Assembly: GCA_012516935.1 (NCBI GenBank) | Contig: JAAYVZ010000281.1 | Location: 1-33,981 of the forward strand | DNA from: Holophagae bacterium | GTDB taxonomy: Bacteria > Acidobacteriota > Thermoanaerobaculia > Thermoanaerobaculales > Thermoanaerobaculaceae | Reading direction: 5' to 3' | Length of the DNA stretch: 33,981 nucleotides | In this document: positions 16,059 to 25,200 of the stretch, piece by piece | How positions within the stretch are numbered: the first letter of the stretch is position 1 | Layout: the number at the start of each line of letters is the position of its first letter | Translations under genes and position numbers: made by a program | Notes under the pieces: model-generated | Seen by the model: the letters and a program-made list of their open reading frames with translations, nothing else | Told to the model about the DNA's origin: nothing | The model's database searches: none

Positions 16059-16520
16059 ATGGACACGAGCTTGCAGGATCGCTATGCCTCGGCGACGCGC
16101 TGCTTCGGGTGCGGCCCGGCCAACGAGAAGGGCCTGCGCATCAAGAGCTTCCCCGAGGGCGACGAGGTCGTCTGCACGTGGGTAGCTGAGCCGCACCACG
16201 AGGCGTTTACCGGCGTGCTCAACGGCGGGATCATCGGCACGCTCTTCGACTGCCACTGCAACTGGACGGCGACGCACTTCCTCATGCGGCGCGACGGCCT
16301 CGCCTTCCCGCCGTGCACGGTCACGGCCAGCTTCGCCGTGACGCTCAAGCGACCGACGCCGAGCACGCGGCCGGTGCACCTGCGGGCGCGGGTCGTGGAG
16401 TCGGGACCCGACCGCGCCACCGTGGAGGCGACCATGACCTCCGGCGGCAAGGTGACCGCGACCTGTCGCGGCACCTTCGTGGCCGTGAAGGAGGGCCACC
16501 CCGCGTTCCACCGCTGGTAG
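16059..16520 (+). CDS. PaaI-like hotdog-fold acyl-CoA thioesterase
   Basis: This 153-residue protein carries 'CFGCGPANEKGLRIK' at the N-terminus and 'EAFTGVLNGGIIGTLFD' in the middle. Both are typical of the PaaI/YbgC-like hotdog group; the HGG of the family appears here as NGG. 'PVHLRARVVESGPDRATVEA' fits the later strands. Such enzymes hydrolyse acyl-CoA thioesters and work as dimers or tetramers. The gene starts 7 bases after the acyl-CoA dehydrogenase stop, so co-expression is likely, and it could release acids from short acyl-CoAs. The histidine usually before the GG is Asn here, so activity should not be assumed. Confidence 0.82.
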   Translation: MDTSLQDRYASATRCFGCGPANEKGLRIKSFPEGDEVVCTWVAEPHHEAFTGVLNGGIIGTLFDCHCNWTATHFLMRRDGLAFPPCTVTASFAVTLKRPTPSTRPVHLRARVVESGPDRATVEATMTSGGKVTATCRGTFVAVKEGHPAFHRW

Positions 16521-16950
16521 CCCGCCGAGTGCGGTCCGGCCTCGGCCCGCGGTTGCCGCCCGCCTCGCCACGGCGCCTCGGCCCCACTCGAGGGCAGACG
16601 AGCCCGAGGCCTCGCGCGCAGCTCGGCCGAGCCCGCGCCCTGGCCCCCTGTGCCCGCCTCGGGCGACCGTCGGGGCGGCGGAGCGGGCAGCCAGTGACCG
16701 CTGCCCAGCACGGCGAGTGAGGAGTCGTCAGAAAACCGGATCCGACCTCGGTTGCGGGCCGCGACCACGCCACCGCTCGCCGTCGCGCCTGCACCCGCCC
16801 GGCCACGTCCGCGCCGAATAGCGAGGGCAGGCAACGAACGGTATCGAGGCGAAGCAAAGGAAGCGCTCCGCGATGACGAGACCCATGGGCGAAAGGCGGC
16901 CACCTCGACATGGAGCCCCGTATCGGGCACCATCTCCCGCGGAGGCGGAC
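16521..16950. other. 430-bp GC-rich stretch with no recognisable gene
   Basis: Both strands have long open frames caused by high GC, but none shows protein-like composition or known motifs. The downstream gene can be extended in frame to 16873, but the best ribosome-binding site is at 16941. No clear terminator for the thioesterase operon is visible. Confidence 0.5.
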
Positions 16951-18108
16951 ATGGACGATCGGCTGACGGGCGAGGAGCTGGTGGCGCTCGTGCGAAGGGT
17001 GTTCAGGCCGCAAGCGAGCGAGAAGGCGCTGGCGGTGCTGGTGGACTTGCCCGACGAGACAGTCCCCGACAACCCCGACTGGCACGCGCGACGCGAGATC
17101 GCGCGCGGGTGGGTCGAGGAGCTGACGGCCCGGCGCGACGACCTGGGGCTCGAGACCCACCTCGTGCTCTACCGCAACGTGCGCACCAACAACGGCGACC
17201 TGCCGGAAGGGGCCTGGTACCACGCCGGCGGCGCGCTTCCCGCGGACGCGGGCACCCTCGATCCGGCAGCCCGGGTTCCGTTCGTGTCGGTGCTCGAGAG
17301 CCATCCGATCCTCATTGCCCCCACCGAGTTCTCGGCCACCGCCCCGCTCAAGGTCGCCGCCCGCTCGCTGCCGATCCGCGCCGCCACCATGCCCGGCTTC
17401 CGCGCCGACATGATCCCGGCGCTGCGCCTGGACTACGGCGAGGTGAACCGCCGTGTCGGCATCCTCAAGGAGCTGCTCGATCGCGCGACCGGCGCCGACA
17501 TCGTCTTCGCTCACCCCGGCGGCGAGGCGCGGCTCCACCTCGACCTGCGCCACCGCACCGCCCACGCCTCGGGTGGGATGCTGCCGACACCGGGTGTCGC
17601 GGGCAACCTTCCGTCGGGCGAGGCCTACATCGTGCCGTACGAGGGCGAGCTCGCAGGCGACCCCAGCCGCTCGACCGGGCTGCTCCCGGTGCAGCTCGGC
17701 GGTGAGGTCCTGGTGTACCGGATCGCGGCCAACATCGCCGTCGAGGTACTACCCGGCGGTTCCGAGGCCGCGCGGGAGGCGGAGCTGCTTGCTCACGAGC
17801 CGGCGTACGGCAACCTCGCCGAGCTCGGGCTGGGCGTGCTCGCGGCGTTCGGGCTGACTCCCATCGGCGAGGTGCTCCTCGACGAGAAGCTGGGCCTGCA
17901 CATCGCCTTCGGCCGCTCCGACCACTTCGGCGGACAGGTGACGCCACACCACTTCTCGAGGCCCGAAGCCGTGGTCCACATCGATCGAGTCTACGTCCCC
18001 GAAATGCAACCCGACGTCCGGGCTCGGAGCGTGGACCTGGTGAATGAGGACGGCTCGACCACCCCCCTCATGCGCAACGGCGACTACACGTCCGGCCTGT
18101 TCGACTGA
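16951..18108 (+). CDS. M29-like (thermophilic aminopeptidase family) metallopeptidase
   Basis: This 385-residue protein resembles the AmpS/aminopeptidase T family in its C-terminal half. It has 'GVAGNLPSGEAYIVPYEGEL', 'LAELGLGVLAAFGL', 'DEKLGLHIAFGRSDHFGG' and a final 'VVHIDRV' with the H-x-D pair. These motifs carry the Glu, His and Asp metal ligands of M29 enzymes. The N-terminal half is less typical, so a divergent subgroup is likely and a peptide substrate is inferred. The start at 16951 has GGAGG five bases upstream. In-frame ATGs at 16873 and 16885 are possible but lack a good site. No signal peptide is seen, so it is probably cytoplasmic. It converges with the DUF4097 gene. Confidence 0.7.
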   Translation: MDDRLTGEELVALVRRVFRPQASEKALAVLVDLPDETVPDNPDWHARREIARGWVEELTARRDDLGLETHLVLYRNVRTNNGDLPEGAWYHAGGALPADAGTLDPAARVPFVSVLESHPILIAPTEFSATAPLKVAARSLPIRAATMPGFRADMIPALRLDYGEVNRRVGILKELLDRATGADIVFAHPGGEARLHLDLRHRTAHASGGMLPTPGVAGNLPSGEAYIVPYEGELAGDPSRSTGLLPVQLGGEVLVYRIAANIAVEVLPGGSEAAREAELLAHEPAYGNLAELGLGVLAAFGLTPIGEVLLDEKLGLHIAFGRSDHFGGQVTPHHFSRPEAVVHIDRVYVPEMQPDVRARSVDLVNEDGSTTPLMRNGDYTSGLFD

Positions 18109-18159
18109 CCGCCTCCCCTGGCGGAGTGCTGTCAGCGGCCGCGTCGGCCCGATACGCAC

Positions 18160-18185
18160 CGGCGGCCGGGCCGACCCGGCCGCCG
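18160..18185. terminator. Strong hairpin between convergent M29-like and DUF4097 genes
   Basis: A perfect 11-bp stem (18160-18170 with 18175-18185) closes a CCGA loop. It lies between two convergent stop codons. No T-run follows on either strand, so it may act as a bidirectional stop or RNA-stabilising structure rather than a classic terminator. Confidence 0.5.
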
Positions 18186-18211
18186 ATCTTCGACTCCGGA
18201 TCGCCTTGCCG

Positions 18212-19033
18212 CTACTTCTCGAGCAGCCGGACGCTTCCCGACAGGGTCTTGATGAAAACGCGGGCGCTGCCGTCGCCCCGAGCGAAGAGCAGCTCGTAGC
18301 CTGGCCCGTACTTGCTCGAGCGGCGCGCTTGTTGGCCGAACTGGTTGCGGATACGACCCGAGAAGCTTTCGATTTCGAAGTCGGCGCCCACCGAGGCTGG
18401 AACCCGCAGCTCGACGCTGCCGCTCACGGTCTTGACCTCCAGCCGCGCCTTCGGTGCCAGGTCGGTGTCGATCTCGATGTCGCCCGAAACGGTCTCGAAC
18501 TCGCCGTCCTCGAGCACCGCGACGTCGGCACTGAGGGCGCCGCTCACCGTGGTCGCGTTGACGGCTCGCCCGGCGCCGCGAATGACAAGTGGGCCGCTCA
18601 CGGTCTTGGCGCGCAGGCTCCCGCCCGCTGCCACCCGGACCCGACCACTCACCGACTTCAGCCACACCTCGCCTCGCACGCCCCCGAGCTCGAGGTCGGC
18701 GCTCACGGTCTCGGCCTCGAAACGGCATCCGGCCGGCACCTTCAGCTCGAGGTCGGCGTCGCCACAGTCGTGGCAGTTGCGTGGGTAGACGACGCGCAGG
18801 TCGAGCCGCTGATCGCTGCCCGTGATCTCGAGCTTCTCGATCCGGCGGCCGAGCGTGCCGGTGACACGCACCTCCGCGCGATCCCAACCGCTCACGACCA
18901 CGGTCCCCGAAACCCCCTCGAAGGTGACGACCGCATCCGCCGCAACCTGCCGCGTCTCGTCCACTCGCTGTTGCGCTGCCACCGGGAGCACCAGCACGAC
19001 CGTGCACATCATGGCGATGAAGGTGTTTCTCAT
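18212..19033 (-). CDS. Exported DUF4097 beta-strand-repeat protein
   Basis: This 273-residue protein has a signal peptide ('FIAMMCTVVLVLPVAAQ') and then a regular right-handed beta array. The turn motif '(T/K)(V/T)(V/L)SG' recurs about every 18-24 residues ('ETVSADLELG', 'KSVSGRVRV', 'KTVSGPLVI', 'TTVSGALSA', 'ETVSGDIEI', 'KTVSGSVEL', 'KTLSGSVRL'). This is the DUF4097 pattern, shared with the C-terminal part of LiaF-type stress proteins and common next to anti-sigma genes. A 'CHDC' pair near residue 85 could form a disulfide. It begins 13 bases after the anti-sigma stop, so it is the third gene of that operon. It may report envelope state to the sigma/anti-sigma pair, but that is inference. 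Confidence 0.85.
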   Translation of the reverse strand: MRNTFIAMMCTVVLVLPVAAQQRVDETRQVAADAVVTFEGVSGTVVVSGWDRAEVRVTGTLGRRIEKLEITGSDQRLDLRVVYPRNCHDCGDADLELKVPAGCRFEAETVSADLELGGVRGEVWLKSVSGRVRVAAGGSLRAKTVSGPLVIRGAGRAVNATTVSGALSADVAVLEDGEFETVSGDIEIDTDLAPKARLEVKTVSGSVELRVPASVGADFEIESFSGRIRNQFGQQARRSSKYGPGYELLFARGDGSARVFIKTLSGSVRLLEK

Positions 19034-19046
19034 GGTTTCCTCCCCC

Positions 19047-19715
19047 TCACATCGAGGCCAGTTGGTTGGCGGTCCTGAGCAGGTCGATCTGGTGCCCGTA
19101 AGTCGCCGCCAGAAGAGTCGAAAGCTCGGAGCAGTCGGGGTTTTGCGCGAGCGCCATCCGCAGGCTCACGATCGCGCCGTCGATGATCCGGAGGTTGTCT
19201 TCCACCTCGCGCAGGGTGGCAGCGCTCATCTGCCCACGACGATCGGCCAGCGCCGAACGCAGTGCCTGTCCAGCCCGCTCGTACTCGGCAAACGCCTCGC
19301 CGAAGCCAGGTAGGGAGGCGGGGACCGCTGCAGCACCAGCGCCCGACCGCGCCCCCACACCCGTCGTTTCAGCCTCGGGCCGCGCACGCCGGGCGACGAT
19401 GATCGCCGTCAGCCCCACGAGCAGCACGGCGGCGGCCGCCACAGCACCCCAGCGGCGAGCGGAACCAAGGTCGCGTCGCGTACGCCGCGCGGGACTCGCG
19501 ACCCGGGCGGCGATAGCCGGCCACAGGTCGCGCTCCGGCTGGACCTCCCGAGGCAGTGCAGACGCCGCAGCGAGGAGCGAGCGCACGCCGTCCGCATGGG
19601 CGCGGCAGGCGGGACAGGCCGCGAGGTGCGCCTCGATACCTTCGCGCAGGGCATCCGAAAGCTGCCCGTCCAACCAGTCGTCCGCCCAGCGTCGGGCCTC
19701 ATCGCAGGTCGTCAT
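19047..19715 (-). CDS. Membrane anti-sigma factor with zinc-finger (zf-HC2) domain
   Basis: This 222-residue protein has an N-terminal cytoplasmic domain with 'HLAACPAC', the His-x3-Cys-x2-Cys zinc motif of ZAS-type anti-sigma factors. A single membrane helix near 90-112 ('AVAAAAVLLVGLTAIIVARR') is followed by an extracytoplasmic region of about 110 residues, part of it helical ('GFGEAFAEYERAGQALRSAL'). It should hold the neighbouring ECF sigma factor inactive until a signal arrives outside. ATG 19715 overlaps the last four bases of the sigma gene (ATGA), so translation is coupled. The frame stays open upstream through the sigma gene, but that part is a shadow. Confidence 0.9.
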   Translation of the reverse strand: MTTCDEARRWADDWLDGQLSDALREGIEAHLAACPACRAHADGVRSLLAAASALPREVQPERDLWPAIAARVASPARRTRRDLGSARRWGAVAAAAVLLVGLTAIIVARRARPEAETTGVGARSGAGAAAVPASLPGFGEAFAEYERAGQALRSALADRRGQMSAATLREVEDNLRIIDGAIVSLRMALAQNPDCSELSTLLAATYGHQIDLLRTANQLASM

Positions 19716-20239
19716 TGCAGCACCTCCCTCAGCCGCGCCCGCGCCCGGTGCAGGTGCGCCCGTGAGGTCCCGACGGCGATCCCCACCAAGCGCGCGATTT
19801 CCTCGTGGCGATGCCCCTCCACGTCGTGCAGCACGAAGACCTGGCGGGCGCCGGGCGGCAAGGTGGCGATGGCGCGTTCGAGGTCCATCCCCACCTCCGG
19901 GCCGGACGACTGCGAGGTGGGCTCGAGCGCCGCGGGATCGTCGGTCAGCTCCTCGCGATTCGACCCAGGGCCGGTGCGGCGCTCGCTCATCACCACGTTC
20001 ACGGCCACGCGGTACAGCCAGGTCCCAAAGGCGGCCTCGCCCCGGAACTGCCCGAGCTTGCGCCACGCGCGAACGAACACCTCCTGGGTCAGATCCTCGG
20101 CTGCCGACCGCGAGCCCGTAAGCCGTACGCAAAGTGCGTACACGCGCCCCACGTTCTCCCGATACAGCGCCTCGAACGCCTCCAGGTCGCCCTCCTGGGC
20201 GCGCCGCACGAGCCCGCGGCCATCGAGGTTCTCGGGCAT
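19712..20239 (-). CDS. ECF-type RNA polymerase sigma factor
   Basis: This 175-residue sigma-70 relative contains only regions 2 and 4. Region 2 shows 'FEALYRENVGRVYALCVRL', 'AEDLTQEVFVRAWRKLGQF' and 'FGTWLYRVAVNVVMSERR'. Region 4 shows 'ATLPPGARQVFVLHDVEG' and the helix-turn-helix 'HEEIARLVGIAVGTSRAHLH'. It heads an operon with its anti-sigma factor and a DUF4097 protein. ATG 20239 is chosen as the start of family homology. An in-frame GTG at 20299 is an alternative but touches its own Shine-Dalgarno-like sequence. A possible self-recognised promoter lies at 20309-20335. Confidence 0.93.
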   Translation of the reverse strand: MPENLDGRGLVRRAQEGDLEAFEALYRENVGRVYALCVRLTGSRSAAEDLTQEVFVRAWRKLGQFRGEAAFGTWLYRVAVNVVMSERRTGPGSNREELTDDPAALEPTSQSSGPEVGMDLERAIATLPPGARQVFVLHDVEGHRHEEIARLVGIAVGTSRAHLHRARARLREVLQ

Positions 20240-20308
20240 GACGTCACTGACTCCCCACGCCAGGGTAGCCGAAGCGGCAGGGTCGCTGGCGGTGCTCACA
20301 CCTCTTTG

Positions 20309-20335
20309 GACGCCGCGTTGGCGTAGGACGTTTAC
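20309..20335 (-). promoter_or_regulatory. Candidate ECF-type promoter for the sigma/anti-sigma operon
   Basis: On the minus strand, GTAAAC (20335-20330) is followed after 16 bases by GCGTC (20313-20309). Many ECF sigma factors use an AAC-containing -35 and a CGTC -10 at 16-17 bases and transcribe their own gene, so this is a fair autoregulation candidate, about 70 bases before the start codon. Confidence 0.35.
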
Positions 20336-20337
20336 GT

Positions 20338-20350
20338 GCCACAATGTGGC
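20338..20350. repeat. Perfect palindrome at the DUF2207 start codon, between divergent genes
   Basis: GCCACA-A-TGTGGC is a perfect 6-bp inverted repeat ending one base before the ATG of the DUF2207 gene and next to the candidate sigma promoter. It could be an operator for either gene or a hairpin covering the ribosome-binding region. Confidence 0.4.
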
Positions 20351-22243
20351 ATGCGTCGTGGCCACCTTTTCGCTCTGCCGCTTGTTGCGCTGGCGCTCGC
20401 CGCACCTGCCGACGCCCAACGCTCTCTTCTGTGGCGTGAGCTATCCGTCGGTGCCCGCCTCGACGCCGACGGCGTCCTCCATGTCCGTGAGCGGCACGCC
20501 ATGGTGTTCTCGGGAGATTGGAACGGCGGCGAACGGAGATTCCGGATCGCCAGGGGCCAGCACATCGAGCTCGTGCGCCTCACGCGCGAGGACCCTGCTA
20601 CGCGCTCCAGCCGCGAGGTCCGGCGCGGCGACCTCGATGATCTGGACTGCTACGATTGGGCCGAAGACGACACGTTGCGATGGCGTAGCCGCCTCCCCTC
20701 GGACCCAGCGTTCGCCTCGACCGAGATCGACTATGTGCTCGAATACGCACTGTCGCACATTCTCCGGCGCAGGGGCGATCACTACGTCCTCGATCACGAC
20801 TTCGCCTTTCCCGACCGCGAGTGGCCTATCCAGCGCTACGTATTGGACCTCGAGATCGACGCGGCGTGGCGGGTGGAAGGTGCACAGCAGCGATCATTCC
20901 ATTTCGAGCCGGGAGCGCTCGCGCCCGGGAGCGGCTTCGTGGTCAAAGCCAGGATGGTCCACATCGGTCCAACGGCCCCCGCCTCGGTGCGGCAACCAGC
21001 GCCACTGGCGGCGCGTCTGTCCCTGTTGGCAGCGATCGGGCTCGCCATCACGTGGTGGCTGGCGCGGTTCGTACGGCAGGAGGAACGTCCAGGCCGTTGG
21101 GCTGCGCTGCCACACGCGGCCCTCGACCCGGCGTCGCTCGAGGCCAACCTCTTCAGCCTCCGGCCCGAGGTAGCCGGGGCGGTGTGGGACCGCAGCGTCG
21201 GCGCTCCCGAGGTGGCTGCCGTAATCACCCGCCTCGTCGCCGAAGGGAAGCTGGCGTCGACGGTTCGGCCGGGCGCCGGCAAGCACTCCCAAACGCCGGT
21301 TCTGGAGCTGCGACGCCTGATCGACGGTGTGAGCCTGGAAGGCTACGAGAGCGAGCTGGTTGACAAGCTCTTCGTCGACCAGTCCGAAATCACCGATACG
21401 GAGAAGGTGAGGGCGTATTACGCGAGCAGCGGTTTCGACCCGGTCGAGGTGATCCGCGAGCCGGTGATGCGCCTCGTCGAGCTCGCACTCGGCTCCCGCC
21501 CCGAGCGCCACCGAGCCAAGTGGTGGCTGCCCACGGCGCTCTCCCTATCGGCGCTCGTAACCCTGCTGACAGCGGGGTTCCTCCACCCGTTCGACTGGCC
21601 CGCGGTGGGCTTCGGAGCGCTGGGACTGGCGCTGATCTGGGGGGGCTCTGCCGGGCTCGCGGCGGTGGTGGCGCGGGCGGTCAGCTCCCTGGCCCGCACG
21701 CTTGCCTGGGGCCTCCTCGCCCTGGCGGCCGCCTCGGCCGGTTATGCCGTGCTCGTGCTGTCGAGCCTGCCGGTCGGTATGGCGACGCTGGTCGGCCTCG
21801 GTCTCGGGCTCTCCGCGGTGTGGAGCTCGACCCTCGCCCTCATGCGCAGCCGCGATCGCGGACCGGCGCTCGCTCGCCGCCGCCAGCTCGCAGCCCTGCG
21901 CCTGGCGTTTCGCGATGAGCTGCGCACACAGCAGCCGCGTCTCGAGGACGCCTGGCTCCCCTGGCTCGTGGCGCTGGGGCTGGGCTCACAGGTTGAGCGC
22001 TGGACACGGTCGTTTTCCGTCGGCACTGCCGACTCCGATCTCGCCGCGAGTAGCTCCGCATGGTCGGGTGGTAGCGGTGGCTTCTCGGGAGGGGGAGGCG
22101 CGTTCGGTGGCGCGGGGGCCTCGGCATCGTGGACTACCGCGGTAGGGGCACTCTCGGCTGGGGTCTCGGCCCCCAGCTCGTCCTCGGATAGCGATAGCTC
22201 CGGCGGTGGCTCCTCCGGTGGTGGAGGCGGCGGCGGCTGGTAG
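20351..22243 (+). CDS. DUF2207-type predicted membrane protein with Gly/Ser-rich tail
   Basis: This 630-residue protein has a signal peptide ('LFALPLVALALAAPADAQ'). A large exported N-terminal domain follows ('VGARLDADGVLHVRERHAM', 'EYALSHILRRRGDHYVLDHD'), as in DUF2207 proteins. A membrane helix lies near 220-240 and a cytoplasmic-like segment follows. Helices cluster near 400-500, and the tail is low-complexity ('GGSGGFSGGGGAFGGAG' and 'SSGGGGGGGW'). The family is widespread and its function is not known. The in-frame GTG at 20336 is possible, but the signal peptide fits ATG 20351 best. It is divergent from the sigma operon and converges with the sensor kinase, with only 2 bases between the stop codons, so the two transcripts probably overlap. 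Confidence 0.8.
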   Translation: MRRGHLFALPLVALALAAPADAQRSLLWRELSVGARLDADGVLHVRERHAMVFSGDWNGGERRFRIARGQHIELVRLTREDPATRSSREVRRGDLDDLDCYDWAEDDTLRWRSRLPSDPAFASTEIDYVLEYALSHILRRRGDHYVLDHDFAFPDREWPIQRYVLDLEIDAAWRVEGAQQRSFHFEPGALAPGSGFVVKARMVHIGPTAPASVRQPAPLAARLSLLAAIGLAITWWLARFVRQEERPGRWAALPHAALDPASLEANLFSLRPEVAGAVWDRSVGAPEVAAVITRLVAEGKLASTVRPGAGKHSQTPVLELRRLIDGVSLEGYESELVDKLFVDQSEITDTEKVRAYYASSGFDPVEVIREPVMRLVELALGSRPERHRAKWWLPTALSLSALVTLLTAGFLHPFDWPAVGFGALGLALIWGGSAGLAAVVARAVSSLARTLAWGLLALAAASAGYAVLVLSSLPVGMATLVGLGLGLSAVWSSTLALMRSRDRGPALARRRQLAALRLAFRDELRTQQPRLEDAWLPWLVALGLGSQVERWTRSFSVGTADSDLAASSSAWSGGSGGFSGGGGAFGGAGASASWTTAVGALSAGVSAPSSSSDSDSSGGGSSGGGGGGGW

Positions 22244-22245
22244 GC

Positions 22246-25200
22246 TCAACGCGCCGGCAGCTCGCAGGCCAAGGTCATCGGCAGCAGCACCGTGAACGAA
22301 CTCCCCTTGCCCGGGGCCGACTGCACCGTCACCGTGCCACCGTGCAGCTCGACCAGCCGTCGGGCCAACGGCAGGCCGAGACCGGTTCCCTGGAACCGGC
22401 GGTTGGTGCCCTCGTCGAGCTGGCGGAACTCCTGGAAGATGGCCTCGTGGTCCTCGGGGCGGATGCCGATGCCACGGTCGACGATCCTCACGCGCACGGA
22501 CTCGACGCCCAGCGGTGACTCGGGCTGCGGTACGGCCGCCGCCTCGACCGTCACGGTCGCACGCGGCGGCGAGAACTTGACGGCGTTCGACAGCAGGTTG
22601 AACATCACCTGCTTGAGCTTGATCGCATCGGCGTTGACGACCGGGAGGTCCTCGGCGACGCACACCTCGAAGTCGATATCGTTCTCCGCCGCCACACCGC
22701 GCATGAGGTTCTCGATCTCACTCAGCAGGCTCCCGATCTGCACCGGCTCGAGGTGCAGCTCCATGCGTCCCGCCTCGATCTTCGAGAGGTCGAGGATGGT
22801 GTTGATCAGCCGCAGGAGGTGCTCACCCGAGGCCTGGATGTTGTGCAAGAAGCGGGCATACCGGGGCTCTACCAGCCCTTCCAGACGCTCCATGAGGATG
22901 GCGGCGAAGCCGATGATCGAGTTGAGCGGGGTACGCAGCTCGTGGCTCATGTTCGACAGGAAGATGCTCTTGGCACGGCTGGCCTCGAGCGCGCGTCGCT
23001 CGGATGCCACGGCCCGCTGCTCCGAAATCTCCGCCTCGGCCACCTTCTCGGCCAGAGCGCGATTGGACGCCTCGACCTCGGCCGTTCGCTCGGCGACCAT
23101 GGCCTCGAGACGCCGCGTTCGGTGGCGCAGGGTGCGCATGCGCAGCATCGCCGCGAGCCACACCGAGCCACCCACCGCCAACACGTAAAGCACATAGGCC
23201 CACCAACGGCTCCACAACGGCGCGAGCACCTCGAACGACCACTCGGCGCCGACCTGGTTCCAGACGCCATCGTTGTTGCAGGCAATCACGTGGAAGCGAT
23301 AGCGACCCGGCCGGATGCTGGTGAAGTACGCTGAGCGCCGGCTGCCGGCCTCCACCCAGCGATCGTCGAACCCCTCGAGCCGGTAGCGGAAGCGCACCTT
23401 CTCCGGGGCCACGAACGAGAGCGCGGTGTAGTGGAGTTCGAGCTCACGCAGCTCGGGCCCGAGTGCCCGCGTCACCTGTGGGCGCCTCGGTTCCCGGTCG
23501 ACCAGCAGCTCCTCGATCAGGACGGGTGGCGGCGTCGGGTTGAACCGCATCCGGGGCAGGTCGACCACCGCCACGCCCTCGGCGGTGGGGAACCACAGCT
23601 CCCCGTTGCGTCGCCGCCAACCGGCTGGCTGTGAGCTGCCGTTGCATTGGTTGACCCGCAGCCCGTCGGAGCGGTTGAACCCCTCGGCCTCGACCCGGGC
23701 GATCTCACCCCTCGCCCGAGCGTAGAGCTGCTCTGCGCGGACCCGTGAGATGCCGCGGTTGGAGGTCATCCACAACCAGCCGTTGCCGTCGTCGAGAATC
23801 TGGAACACCTTGTTGTCGAATAGGCCATCGTCGACGGTGAAGGCGGTGATACCGGACGGCTCGATGAGCCCGAGCCCACTGTCCGTGCCGACCCACAGGT
23901 TGCCTCTGCCGTCCTCGGTCACGGCAAAGACGATGTCGTTGGGAAGACCGTCGGCCGTCCCAAGCACGCGCTCGACACCGTCGTGCCACCGAACCAGCCC
24001 TCCGTAGGTACCGATCCAGAGCTGGCCGAGCTTGTCCTCAAAGAGAGCCCGAACGTCGTTCGAAGGCAGCCCGTTGCCCATCGTCAGCACCTCGATGCGG
24101 CCCGCGCTCAGCCGGTTGAGACCGCCGCCCTCGGTGCCCACCCAAAGGGTACCTTCGTGGTCCTCGAGCACCGCCCGGACCAGGTTGGACGACAGCCCGT
24201 CCCGCATCGTCCAAGTGGTGAAGGAGGTCCCGTCGAACCGGGAGAGCCCGCTGCGGGACCCCACCCACAGGGTGCCGTCACGTCCTTCACCGAGCGCCCG
24301 CACCGAGGCGCTCGGCAAGCCCAGCTCGACGCCGAAGCTGGAGAAAGCACCCCCGCGGAAGCGACAGAGGCCGCCGCCATCGGTGCCGACCCAGAGATCG
24401 CCACGGCGGTCCTCGAGGACCACCCGCACGAAGTCGGCGCACAGCCCCTCCCGGGTGGTGTACGTCCTCACCTTCGTATCTCTGAGCTGGTTGAGGCCCC
24501 CGTTGGTCCCCACCCAGAGACTCCCCTCACGGTCCTCGTAAAGGGAGCGGACGAAGTTGTGGCTGAGGCCGTCACGGTCCGAAAACGTGCTGACGCGGCT
24601 GCCCTCGAGGCGCGCCAGCCCACCGCCCTCGGTGCCGACCCACAGGCTGCCGTCCCGGTCCTGCCACAGGGCGGCCACGAAGCTGTCGGGCAGCCCCTCG
24701 GCGGTGGTCAGCACTCGCCACCCCTCCGCAGTCCGCCGGGCCAGCCCGCCGCTCGTCGCGACCCAGAGCGTACCGTTGCGGTCCGGCAGCACCGCCCGGC
24801 AGAGGTTCGACGGCAGGCCGTCGTCGACGGTCAGCCGGGTGACGACCCGCCCCTCGACCCGGAGCAGACCTCGATCCGATGCGACCCACACGACGTCGGG
24901 ACCGTCCGCGACCAGCGCCTTGACAGCCCCAGGTGTCGGGCCATCGAGCCCAGCCGGCTGGCAGCGCTCACCCGAGAAGCAGCAGATTCCCTTGTCGGTT
25001 CCAACCAGCAGCGTCCCATCTGGGCGCGGCAGGACCGCCCCGACCACATCGCTGGGCAGCCCATCGTCGGTCGTGTAGGTGCGGAATCGACCCTCCTCGC
25101 GCACCGCCAGGCCGCCGTTGGTGGCGATCCACAGGCGGCCGTGCTGGTCCTCCGCCAGGTGCAACACCGACGTGCCCCGGAGGTGCTTGCTGCGCGCCGC

